36,279 nt of DNA from an uncultured Clostridia bacterium. Its GTDB lineage: Bacteria > Bacillota > Clostridia > Lachnospirales > Lachnospiraceae. A model generated the notes under the pieces. That model worked only from the letters and a program-made list of their open reading frames with translations, had not been told where the DNA came from and did not search any database. The number at the start of each line of letters is the position of its first letter. Position 1 is the first letter of the stretch. Below are positions 10,296 through 18,780 of this stretch, piece by piece. The position numbers and the translations under genes are program-made. The stretch spans positions 1-36,279 of the forward strand of contig CAMOXU010000017.1 in assembly GCA_946629525.1 (NCBI GenBank), read 5' to 3'.

Positions 10296-13015
10296 TCAAC
10301 TGCGACGGGTTCTCCGCCGGTATCCTCACCGCCGGTACCTTCTCCGCCGGTATCGCCTCCGGTCTCACCACCGGTGCCTTCGCCGCCGGTATCGCCGCCG
10401 GTGCCTTCTCCGCCGGTGTCGCCACCTGTCTCCCCGCCGGAGCTTTCGCCGGGAATACTGCCGGTATCACCGCCGGTGCCTTCGCCGCCGGTCTCTTCGC
10501 CCGGAGTCCAGGCGGGTTCTGTGGGCGCGGGCGTTGTGCTGCCCGGTGTGGGCGTCACGGTCTCGGCAGGTGTCTCCTGCCACTGATTCCATGTGTTATC
10601 CCATGTATTCTGCTGCGGCACGTAAGTGTGCGAGGAATCGCAGGTCTTTGTCGGAGCAGTGTTCGGAGCGAAATATTCAAGTCTGGAGCTGCATCCGTAG
10701 GTGGAGAGCAGTCCGGTCTCGAGACAGATCTCTTTCTTGAGCATTTCCTCCGGCATCTTGAACTGTCGTACCACCTGTGTCTGGGAAATCCTGTTCATTA
10801 CCTTCTTCCAGAGGATCTGATGATACGTATGTCCGATCCCCTCGTCCGGAAGATGCTCATCCCTGTCATAACCTGCCCACACACCGCATGTGTAGTAGGG
10901 TGTGTAACCGACGAACCAGACGTCGTTATAATCTGAAGTCGTACCGGTCTTGCCGGCGACAGGCATTCCGCAGTCGAGCTGGAGATTCTGGCCTGTACCG
11001 ACCGTGACGACGTCCTGCATCGCGCTGGTCAGAAGAGCGGCCGTGTACTTGCTGACGGCGTGCGTCTCCTCCGGTGTGTTGTCGATTATAATATTTCCGT
11101 CGTTGTCCTTGATGCTCGTGTAGAAAACGGGCTTGATATAGGTCCCATCATTCGCAAGGGCGGCATACGCTGCGGTCAGTTCCAGATTCGAAACACCGTT
11201 GTAGATACCGCCGAGAGCGAGCGGCTGGTAGACGTCGTAGCGGTTCGACAGCGTCGTGAAGCCGAACTTGAGAAGCTGATTATATGCTTCCTCAGGCGAG
11301 CTGTACTCTGTGATCGCCTTTACCGCGAGGACGTTCACGGAGTTCGCGATACCGTCGCGGACCGTAAGATTGCCCTGATAAGTATCCGTTAGCCAGTTGT
11401 GGACGTCCGTGCCGTCCGAGTACTTATACGGCTCGTCGACGATCACGGTCCCGAGCGTCAGCTTGCCGGTATCGATCGCGTTCGAGTAGGCTGCAAGGAC
11501 CTTGAACGTGGAACCCGGCTGTCTTGTCGTGTTCGTTGCGCGGTTCAGAGTCAGGGACGCGGTCTTCTGACCTCTTCCTCCGACGATCGCCTTTACCTTG
11601 CCTGTATTCTGCTCGATGATTACCATCGAGGACTGCGGCTGCGGCGTAAAGGAGGACGTCTCCGCGATGATCGTGTTCCCCTCGTCGGGATTCGCGACTT
11701 TGCTGCGGTAATCGTCGATGTAGACCTGACCTTCCTCCGGCGAATTGAAATACAGAGAGAAATCCGGGTGGCCGTTCTCCTGATAGAAGGTCCGGAGCAT
11801 TTCTCTGCTGTAATTGTGTACCTCGCCTGCGGCATCCTGTACGGAGAGTGCCCAGTCGAGCTCATAGATCGTGCCCTCCGGGAAATTCTCCGGGTTTGCA
11901 TATTCTTCATCACAGATGGCCTGAATGTCTATATCGAGAGTGGTATAGATCTTGAGACCGCCGGAATAAAGAGCCTGATAAGCCTGCGTCTCGGAGTAGC
12001 CCTTCTGCTTCTGCAGATCGCTTACGACCTGCTCGGTCAGCTCATCGATAAAGTAGGAGTAGACCGTATTTTCCGTCTGCGCGATCACTGTCTGCGCATC
12101 CAGGATCTCCTGATGGACGCGGTCGGATTCCGCGATCGCCCAGTCATGCTCCTCCTGTGTGATGTAGTTCTGCCGGAGCATGTCGCCGAGGACCTTCTCT
12201 CTGCGCTCGAGATTGTTTTCCCAGTGGCGGATCGGGTTGTATTTGCTCGGATTCTGAGTGATTCCGGCGATGACTGTCGCCTCCGCCAGATCCAGATTCT
12301 TCACATCCTTATTAAAATACTTTTTGGATGCCGCCTGGACACCGTAGGTCCCGCCGCCGAGATTGATCGTGTTGAGATAATTCTCGAGAATACGCTTCTT
12401 GGCAGCTTCCTTGCTGCCCAGGTCCTCGATGAGCTTCTCCTCGAGCTGCACAGCCAGGAACTGCTCCTGGAACTTTCGCTTGATGCGGTCGAGCAGAGTG
12501 ACTTCCTGCGTCCAGGTCGTGAAGACGTTGTTTTTCAGCAGCTGCTGGGTGATTGTGCTCGCTCCCTCCGTAAATTTAAAGCGATTTCTGACTCCGACGA
12601 CCGCGGCACGGATAATGCCCTTGGCGTCGATCCCGCTGTGCTGGAAAAAGCGCTCGTCCTCAACGGCGATGACCGCATTCTGAAGGCAGAGAGGAACATC
12701 ATCGATCGACACCGCGATCCGGTTCGAATTCGAGGTCGTGAGCTTCTGCAGCTGAATTTCATTTCCGTTGTTATCCGTCGCGTAAATGAAAGTCGCATAT
12801 CCGCTCGGCGCGATATTGATGTCCGAGATATCGGGGGCGTTCGCAATGATCCCCCTCGCAATGCCCAGAGTGCCGAAGATGCCTGTGATCAGGACAGAGA
12901 TAAATAAAATGAGGAGCAGCCGGAGCAGCATTACCCCGATGCGCCTCTGGAATCCCAGTGACGAGGATTCCAGCCGTTCTTCAATTCTTTCAATATTTTC
13001 TGTCGTGTAATTCAT
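10292..13015 (-). CDS. Class A penicillin-binding protein (transglycosylase/transpeptidase, PBP1A-like)
   Basis: EDERFFQHSGID, GASTITQQLLKN, GSTFKVLAAY (SxxK), KTGTTSDYNDVWFVGYTP; ATG at 13015 preferred. Confidence 0.95.
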   Translation of the reverse strand: MNYTTENIERIEERLESSSLGFQRRIGVMLLRLLLILFISVLITGIFGTLGIARGIIANAPDISDINIAPSGYATFIYATDNNGNEIQLQKLTTSNSNRIAVSIDDVPLCLQNAVIAVEDERFFQHSGIDAKGIIRAAVVGVRNRFKFTEGASTITQQLLKNNVFTTWTQEVTLLDRIKRKFQEQFLAVQLEEKLIEDLGSKEAAKKRILENYLNTINLGGGTYGVQAASKKYFNKDVKNLDLAEATVIAGITQNPSKYNPIRHWENNLERREKVLGDMLRQNYITQEEHDWAIAESDRVHQEILDAQTVIAQTENTVYSYFIDELTEQVVSDLQKQKGYSETQAYQALYSGGLKIYTTLDIDIQAICDEEYANPENFPEGTIYELDWALSVQDAAGEVHNYSREMLRTFYQENGHPDFSLYFNSPEEGQVYIDDYRSKVANPDEGNTIIAETSSFTPQPQSSMVIIEQNTGKVKAIVGGRGQKTASLTLNRATNTTRQPGSTFKVLAAYSNAIDTGKLTLGTVIVDEPYKYSDGTDVHNWLTDTYQGNLTVRDGIANSVNVLAVKAITEYSSPEEAYNQLLKFGFTTLSNRYDVYQPLALGGIYNGVSNLELTAAYAALANDGTYIKPVFYTSIKDNDGNIIIDNTPEETHAVSKYTAALLTSAMQDVVTVGTGQNLQLDCGMPVAGKTGTTSDYNDVWFVGYTPYYTCGVWAGYDRDEHLPDEGIGHTYHQILWKKVMNRISQTQVVRQFKMPEEMLKKEICLETGLLSTYGCSSRLEYFAPNTAPTKTCDSSHTYVPQQNTWDNTWNQWQETPAETVTPTPGSTTPAPTEPAWTPGEETGGEGTGGDTGSIPGESSGGETGGDTGGEGTGGDTGGEGTGGETGGDTGGEGTGGEDTGGEPVAVE
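10304..10500 (-). repeat. Degenerate tandem repeat encoding the Gly/Thr/Glu/Asp-rich PBP C-terminal tail
   Basis: GGETGGDTGGEGTGGDTGGEGTGGETGGDTGGEGTGG. Confidence 0.85.
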
Positions 13016-13080
13016 GCTACATATTATAAGCAAATTCCGGAGATATTGCAACTCATTGAAGTTTTGCGTAAAATAAAGAC
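13016..13080. promoter_or_regulatory. Divergent promoter pair sharing a palindromic -35 box (TTGCAA, 13046-13051)
   Basis: Plus: TTGCAA-17 bp-TAAAAT (13069-13074). Minus: TTGCAA-17 bp-TATAAT (13028-13023). Confidence 0.65.
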
Positions 13081-13746
13081 ATGAGCGATACTTATACGAC
13101 GATCCGTGTGTCCGGTACGGGCGAATATATTGAGAAAAAATCGAAATTTATAGGGGAAGTGCATTTTGCGAAGACGCTTCCGGAGGCGGAGGCTTACCTT
13201 CAGGCGGCCAGAAAGCGGTACTACGATGCCAGACATCACTGCTTTGCCTGCATTACGGGGGAGCCGGGCACTCCTTCCGAGATACTGAGATCGAACGACG
13301 ACGGCGAACCGGGAGGCACGGCCGGAAAACCGATGCTGGAGGTCCTGACGGGAGCGGGACTGCATTATGCCGCCGCAGTCGTGACCCGGTATTTCGGAGG
13401 CACGCTTCTGGGGACCGGAGGACTGGTCCGCGCATATACGCAGGCTGTCAAGGCTGCACTTCTGAACGCGGAGACCGTGACCGTGACCCGCGGCGTTCAG
13501 CTTCGCTACAGGCTGACGTATCAGCAGGCCGGGAAGCTGCAGTATCTCTATGCCAGGGAAAATCTGCCGACGCCGGAGCTTGAGTACGGGCAGGATGTCA
13601 TACTCAGCGTACTCATGCCGGCTTCGGATGCGGAGAGGATCAAAAAGGCGACGGTCCAGGCGACGGACGGAAAGGCGGAGCTGATCCTGAGCCGCGACCT
13701 GGAGTATCGTATTGTCGGAGGAAAAGTAGAGCAGGAGGGGCTTTAA
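13081..13746 (+). CDS. YigZ/IMPACT (UPF0029) family protein
   Basis: KKSKFIGEVHF...DARHHCFACITG...SNDDGEPGGTAGKPMLEVL...VVTRYFGGTLLGTGGLVRAYTQA. Confidence 0.92.
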   Translation: MSDTYTTIRVSGTGEYIEKKSKFIGEVHFAKTLPEAEAYLQAARKRYYDARHHCFACITGEPGTPSEILRSNDDGEPGGTAGKPMLEVLTGAGLHYAAAVVTRYFGGTLLGTGGLVRAYTQAVKAALLNAETVTVTRGVQLRYRLTYQQAGKLQYLYARENLPTPELEYGQDVILSVLMPASDAERIKKATVQATDGKAELILSRDLEYRIVGGKVEQEGL

Positions 13747-13897
13747 GCCCCTCCTGAAGTGAGAAAGATATTTTCTGAATGGAAATACGAATTTATCTTA
13801 CGGCAGAAGCCGCGAGATGAGTGCGTCATACGGGCAGGAGCGCCCAGGCGGTGCCGCCGTACCGAAAAAAGCACGAGACACCTTCCTACGTCACAGA

Positions 13898-14416
13898 TCA
13901 GACTGTTTCCGGCTCCGGATATTCTGTTCCGAATGTTTCGACCGTCACGGTCTTCATGACGACCGGCTTGAGCGGCTTATCCGTGAAGCTCGTGCGGACA
14001 TTTGCGATCTCGTTCACCGCATCCATTCCCTCGGTCACCTTGCCGAATGCGGCGTACTGGCCGTCCAGATGCGGGGCAGCCTTGTGCATGATGAAGAACT
14101 GGCTTCCGGCTGAGTTCGGGTTCATTGCCCGCGCCATGGAGAGGACGCCGGGATCGTGCCGCAGATTATTCTCAAATCCGTTCATGGCGAACTCGCCGCG
14201 AATGTGATATCCCGGACCGCCTGTGCCTGTGCCAAGCGGGCAGCCGCCCTGGATCATGAAGCCGCTTATGATCCGGTGGAAGGTGAGGCCGTTGTAGAAG
14301 CCCTTTTTGACGAGGCTGATGAAATTATTGACTGTGTTCGGGGCGATCTCCGGATAGAGCTCGGCTTTGATGACTTTCCCGTCTTCCATGTTAAAGGTTA
14401 CGATTGGATTTGACAT
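13898..14416 (-). CDS. Peptidyl-prolyl cis-trans isomerase, cyclophilin type
   Basis: GLTFHRIISGFMIQGGCPLGTGTGGPGY...GSQFFIMHKAAPHLDGQYAAFGKVTEGMD; RBS AAAGGAG. Confidence 0.95.
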   Translation of the reverse strand: MSNPIVTFNMEDGKVIKAELYPEIAPNTVNNFISLVKKGFYNGLTFHRIISGFMIQGGCPLGTGTGGPGYHIRGEFAMNGFENNLRHDPGVLSMARAMNPNSAGSQFFIMHKAAPHLDGQYAAFGKVTEGMDAVNEIANVRTSFTDKPLKPVVMKTVTVETFGTEYPEPETV

Positions 14417-14457
14417 GACGATTCTCCTTTACGCAAGTATTCATGATGGGAACAATT

Positions 14458-14722
14458 ATAGCTTATCACAAGTTGCAAAGCAACTTGTGATAAAAAGGGC
14501 TGCTTATGCAGCCCGAATTCTGCTTACAGGGTTCGCGAAGCGGTTCCTGTAAGAATAGCTTATCACAAGTTGCAAAGCAACTTGTGATAAAAAGGGCTGC
14601 TATGCAGCCCGAATTCTGCTTACAGGGTTCGCGAAGCGGTTCCTGTAAGAATAGCTTATCACAAGTTGCAAAGCAGCTTGTGATAAAAAGGGCCCCCGAG
14701 GGGCCGGTCCGGCCCCCTGCAC
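14458..14722 (+). repeat. 96-97 bp tandem repeat array (two full units plus a diverged third) made of three successive hairpins
   Basis: ATAGCTTATCACAAGTTGCAAAGC starts at 14458, 14555 and 14651; each full unit holds a 14-bp, a 7-bp and an 8-bp stem hairpin. Confidence 0.92.
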
Positions 14723-14737
14723 AGAATATGTTTCTAA

Positions 14738-14766
14738 TTTACGGAAGAGGGATTGTGTGATATACT
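14738..14766 (+). promoter_or_regulatory. Candidate promoter for tsaE
   Basis: TTTACG - 17 bp - TATACT directly downstream of the repeat array. Confidence 0.5.
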
Positions 14767-14836
14767 TTGTTCTCGGCTGTAAAGCCGGGACGTACTTTGC
14801 GTTCAGTACCTGTACATTTCTATAGAAGGAACGATT

Positions 14837-15283
14837 GTGAATCCGAAAATGAGAATTATTGAATCCATGAGCCGGGAGGAGACCTTCGAACTCGGCCGGG
14901 AAATCGGAAAAAATGCAAAGCCGTATTCCGTCTTCGCCCTCACGGGAGATCTTGGGACGGGCAAGACGGTCTTTACGCAGGGCGTAGCCTGCGGGCTCGG
15001 GATCACCGAACCGGTCACCAGCCCGACCTTTACGATCCTGCAGACATATGACGGGGGCAGACTTCCCTTTTTTCATTTTGATGTATACCGGATCGACGAT
15101 ATCGACGAGATGGAGGAGATCGGCTATGACGACTGCTTCATGAAGGGCGGAGTGTGTCTCATCGAGTGGGCGGAGATCATTGAGGAACTTCTGCCGGAGA
15201 ATACCGTGAGAATAAAGATCGAGAAGGATCCCGCGAAAGGGACGGAGTACAGGCGGATCACTGTCACGGGAGAACTGTTCTGA
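14837..15283 (+). CDS. tsaE: tRNA (adenosine(37)-N6)-threonylcarbamoyltransferase complex ATPase TsaE
   Basis: LTGDLGTGKTVFTQGVACGLGI...SPTFTILQTY...HFDVYRI...LIEWAE. Confidence 0.95.
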   Translation: MNPKMRIIESMSREETFELGREIGKNAKPYSVFALTGDLGTGKTVFTQGVACGLGITEPVTSPTFTILQTYDGGRLPFFHFDVYRIDDIDEMEEIGYDDCFMKGGVCLIEWAEIIEELLPENTVRIKIEKDPAKGTEYRRITVTGELF

Positions 15284-15411
15284 CATAATTCCGATTAAAG
15301 GCCGGCAGAGAGCCGGATACCGCCCGCGAATGCGAAGCACGAGCGCCCGCGGAACCGGCATCCGAAAGGATCTTGTCAGATAATAACTGGTGTTATTAGA
15401 GGAAATCACAC

Positions 15412-16290
15412 ATGAAAATATTAGCGCTCGACAGCTCGGGTCTCGTCGCATCCGTCGCGATCATAGCAGACGGGATCCTGCTTGCCGAATACACCGTAAA
15501 TTACAAGAAAACGCACAGCCAGACGCTGCTTCCGATGCTCGATGAGATCGCCCGCATGGTCGAACTGGACAAAAAAACGATCGATGCGATCGCTGTCGCG
15601 GCAGGTCCCGGATCCTTTACGGGCCTCCGGATCGGATCGGCCACCGCGAAGGGACTTGGTCTCGCGCTTCAGAAGCCGATCATCGAGGTTCCTACCCTTG
15701 CCGGAATTGCGTATAATCTCGGATTTGTAAAGGGCCTCGTCTGCCCGGTCATGGATGCGAGACGGCAGCAGGTATACAGCGGGATCTATCGTTTTGAGGG
15801 AGATCGTCTGGTCACAGTGAGGGATCAGACGCCGATCTCAGTGACAGACCTCATCGCGGAGCTGAACGGGATGGAGGAGACGCTGACGGGAGAAGGCGTC
15901 ATTTTCCTGGGAGACGGTGTCCCGGTCCTCAGATCCGAGGCGGACAGCACGCTCTCCGTTCCGCATTCCTACGCACCTGCCCATCTTGCCATGCAGAGAG
16001 CGGGCGCTGTCGGTGTCCTGGCTTGTCAGCTCTATGCCGAAGGAAAGTACGTGCCTGCAGAGAAGCACGTGCCGATCTATCTGAGAAAGTCCCAGGCGGA
16101 GCAGCAGCGTGACCGCATGAAAGGGGAGAGTGCAGGGAATGCACCCGCGGAATCAGACCTCATCTCCGTTCAGGTGGAAGCTGCCTCCAAAGTGGTCGAG
16201 GAGCTTCGCGCGAGGGCGCGGACAGAAGCAGACCCGACCGGCGGGACTCCGGATAATTCGGAATTTCAGAAAACGGAGGAAAACCCATGA
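15412..16290 (+). CDS. tsaB: t6A biosynthesis protein TsaB with a C-terminal extension
   Basis: MKILALDSSGLVASVAI...HSQTLLPML...AAGPGSFTGLRIGSATAKGL. Confidence 0.94.
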   Translation: MKILALDSSGLVASVAIIADGILLAEYTVNYKKTHSQTLLPMLDEIARMVELDKKTIDAIAVAAGPGSFTGLRIGSATAKGLGLALQKPIIEVPTLAGIAYNLGFVKGLVCPVMDARRQQVYSGIYRFEGDRLVTVRDQTPISVTDLIAELNGMEETLTGEGVIFLGDGVPVLRSEADSTLSVPHSYAPAHLAMQRAGAVGVLACQLYAEGKYVPAEKHVPIYLRKSQAEQQRDRMKGESAGNAPAESDLISVQVEAASKVVEELRARARTEADPTGGTPDNSEFQKTEENP

Positions 16291-16763
16291 TCATTCGGGA
16301 GATGGCCTTCGACGATATTTCGCAGGTCGCGGAGATTGAGCGCATGAACTCCCTGACCCCATGGGATGAGAACGGTCTCCTGACATACCTGCTCCGGAAC
16401 GATACGATCTTTCTCGTCGCGAGCGACCCCTTCGAGGGCGCGGAGACGGCGGACGACGACTCTTACATCGAGCCGCACATTTACGGATACGTCGGACTTC
16501 TCATGGTACCCTACGAGTCGGATATCCTGAATATCACGGTGAGAAATGAAAACCGCCGTGCAGGCATCGCCACCCGACTTCTCAGGGAGATCATTGCGCG
16601 CTGCCCGGAACACGGCGTCAGCGTGATCCACCTCGAAGTGCGGGAGAGCGGACTGCCGGCCCGAAGCCTCTACCGGAAGATGGGCTTTACGGAGGACGGT
16701 ATACGAAAGCGGTACTATACGGACCCGGTCGAGGACGCAGTCCTCATGACGCTCACACTTTAA
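16287..16763 (+). CDS. rimI: Ribosomal protein alanine N-acetyltransferase-like GNAT protein
   Basis: GNAT fold (NITVRNENRRAGIATRLLREII...LEVRESGLPARSLYRKMGF); ATGA overlap with tsaB. Confidence 0.88.
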   Translation: MIIREMAFDDISQVAEIERMNSLTPWDENGLLTYLLRNDTIFLVASDPFEGAETADDDSYIEPHIYGYVGLLMVPYESDILNITVRNENRRAGIATRLLREIIARCPEHGVSVIHLEVRESGLPARSLYRKMGFTEDGIRKRYYTDPVEDAVLMTLTL

Positions 16764-16834
16764 GGAGCTTGAGCTGTAAGAACACGGAATGACCGGAGCG
16801 TTCATGCAGAGACATCAATTTACAAGGGGAATAT

Positions 16835-17746
16835 ATGCTTGATATTACATTACTCGGGACAGGCGGAATGATGCCCCTGCCGCGCCGGTGGGTCACATCG
16901 CTCCTCGTCCGCTACAACGGGGCGAGCCTGCTCATCGACTGCGGAGAGGGCACCCAGATCGCCCTTCGGGAAAAAGGCTGGTCCTTCAAGCCTGTCAATA
17001 CGATCCTTCTGACGCATTTTCATGCGGATCATATTGCCGGTCTGCCCGGATTTTTTCTCACCATGGGCAATTCCGACCGCACGGAGCCGGTCACTGTGAT
17101 CGGACCCCGCGGCCTCGCCCGGATCATGGGCGCGGTCCGGACCATTGCGCCGGAGCTTCCCTTCGAAGTCAACTTTATAGAAATCGAAGGCAATGAACAG
17201 ACCTTCCTGATCGACGGGATGGAGATCACCGCATTCCGCGTTCAGCACAATATCACCTGCTACGCCTACGAGATCGCCGTGCGCCGCAGCGGCCGGTTCG
17301 ATGCCGCCCGCGCAAAAGCGCAGGAGATCCCGCTCCGCTTCTGGAATCCGCTCCAGAAGGGGGAGGTGATCCGGGACGGAGACCGCGTGTATACACCGGA
17401 GATGGTCCTCGGGGAGGAGCGGAAGGGGTTGAAAGTCATCTATGCGACAGACACCCGGCCGGTCCCGGCGATCGCGGAGCACGCGGAAAATGCGGACCTC
17501 CTCGTCTGCGAGGGCATGTACGGCGAACCCGGGATGGACAAAAAGGCAAGGGAGCATAAGCACATGACCATGCAGGAAGCCGCGCAGATCGGAAGAGCCG
17601 CGCAGCCTGCGAACATGTGGCTCACACACTACAGCCCGTCGCTTGTCCGCCCCGACGCATTTATGAATTCCGTCTGTGCGATCTGGCCGAACGTTATCGC
17701 AGCCAAAGACGGACAGGAGATCACGCTGAAATTTGAGGACGAATAA
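16835..17746 (+). CDS. rnz: Ribonuclease Z
   Basis: LLGTGGMMPLPRR...LLIDCGEGTQIALREKGWSF...LTHFHADHIAGLPGF. Confidence 0.92.
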   Translation: MLDITLLGTGGMMPLPRRWVTSLLVRYNGASLLIDCGEGTQIALREKGWSFKPVNTILLTHFHADHIAGLPGFFLTMGNSDRTEPVTVIGPRGLARIMGAVRTIAPELPFEVNFIEIEGNEQTFLIDGMEITAFRVQHNITCYAYEIAVRRSGRFDAARAKAQEIPLRFWNPLQKGEVIRDGDRVYTPEMVLGEERKGLKVIYATDTRPVPAIAEHAENADLLVCEGMYGEPGMDKKAREHKHMTMQEAAQIGRAAQPANMWLTHYSPSLVRPDAFMNSVCAIWPNVIAAKDGQEITLKFEDE

Positions 17747-17749
17747 AAA

Positions 17750-18766
17750 ATGAGTGTAGATATACTTGCAATTGAGACCTCGTGTGACGAGACCGCCTGT
17801 GCGGTGGTCAGGGACGGCAGGGAGATATTATCCAACGTGATTTATACCCAGATCGACATGCATACCGTATTCGGCGGAGTCGTTCCTGAGCTCGCTTCGA
17901 GAGCGCACATCGACAAGATCAATTACGTGGTGCAGAAGGCGCTCGATGACGCGGGGAAGACGCTCGAAGATGTCGACGCGGTCGCCGTGACCTACGGTCC
18001 GGGGCTTGTGGGAGCGCTCCTCGTCGGAGTCGCGGAGGCGAAGGCCATGGCCTGGGCTGCCGGAAAACCGATCATAGGCGTTCATCATATCGAGGGACAT
18101 ATCTCCGCGAACTATATTGAACACCCGGATCTTGAGCCGCCCTATCTCGGACTGATCGTCTCGGGCGGACACACGCATCTCGTCGTGGTCGAGGACTGGT
18201 CGAAATACAGGATCCTCGGCAGGACGGTGGATGACGCGGCGGGAGAGGCCTATGACAAGGTCGCTAGGGCGATCGGCCTCGGGTACCCGGGCGGACCGAA
18301 GATCGACCGGGAGGCAAAGAAGGGAGATCCGAATGCGGTGCATTTTCCGATCGCGCACGTGAACGGCTCGGAATATGACTTCAGTTTTTCGGGGATCAAG
18401 AGCGCGGTGCTGAACTACCTGAACCATGCGCAGATGACAGGGGATGCGGTGGACCGTGCGGATCTCGCTGCCAGCTTTCAGAAAGCCGTCGTCGATGTGC
18501 TTGTGGAGCACACGATCCGGGCGGCAAAGAATCTGAAGATCAACAGGATCGGCATGGCCGGCGGCGTAGCCTCCAACAGTGCCCTTCGGGCAGCCATGCA
18601 GGAGGCCTGCACGCGCGAAGGTTATTCGCTGTACATTCCGTCGCCGATCTTCTGCACGGACAATGCTGCGATGATCGGCGTTGCTGCCTATCATGAATAT
18701 ATGGCCGGAGTACGGAGCGGATGGGATCTGAATGCGGTTCCCAGTCTCAGATTAGAAGATCGATAA
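17750..18766 (+). CDS. tsaD: tRNA threonylcarbamoyladenosine transferase TsaD
   Basis: [16 protein letters not shown]...[13 protein letters not shown]...[10 protein letters not shown]. Confidence 0.97.
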   Translation: MSVDILAIETSCDETACAVVRDGREILSNVIYTQIDMHTVFGGVVPELASRAHIDKINYVVQKALDDAGKTLEDVDAVAVTYGPGLVGALLVGVAEAKAMAWAAGKPIIGVHHIEGHISANYIEHPDLEPPYLGLIVSGGHTHLVVVEDWSKYRILGRTVDDAAGEAYDKVARAIGLGYPGGPKIDREAKKGDPNAVHFPIAHVNGSEYDFSFSGIKSAVLNYLNHAQMTGDAVDRADLAASFQKAVVDVLVEHTIRAAKNLKINRIGMAGGVASNSALRAAMQEACTREGYSLYIPSPIFCTDNAAMIGVAAYHEYMAGVRSGWDLNAVPSLRLEDR

Positions 18767-18780
18767 AGAGCGGAGGGATT

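Noticed and set aside
14458-14722. CRISPR array
   Set aside because: Units are contiguous without unique spacers and the palindromic structure and period (96-97 bp) do not fit; no cas genes in the window.
14458-14722. Simple series of Rho-independent terminators
   Set aside because: Hairpins I are followed only by short A-runs/GGG on the plus strand and no U-tract follows hairpins II and III; the array lies between divergent promoters, not at gene ends.
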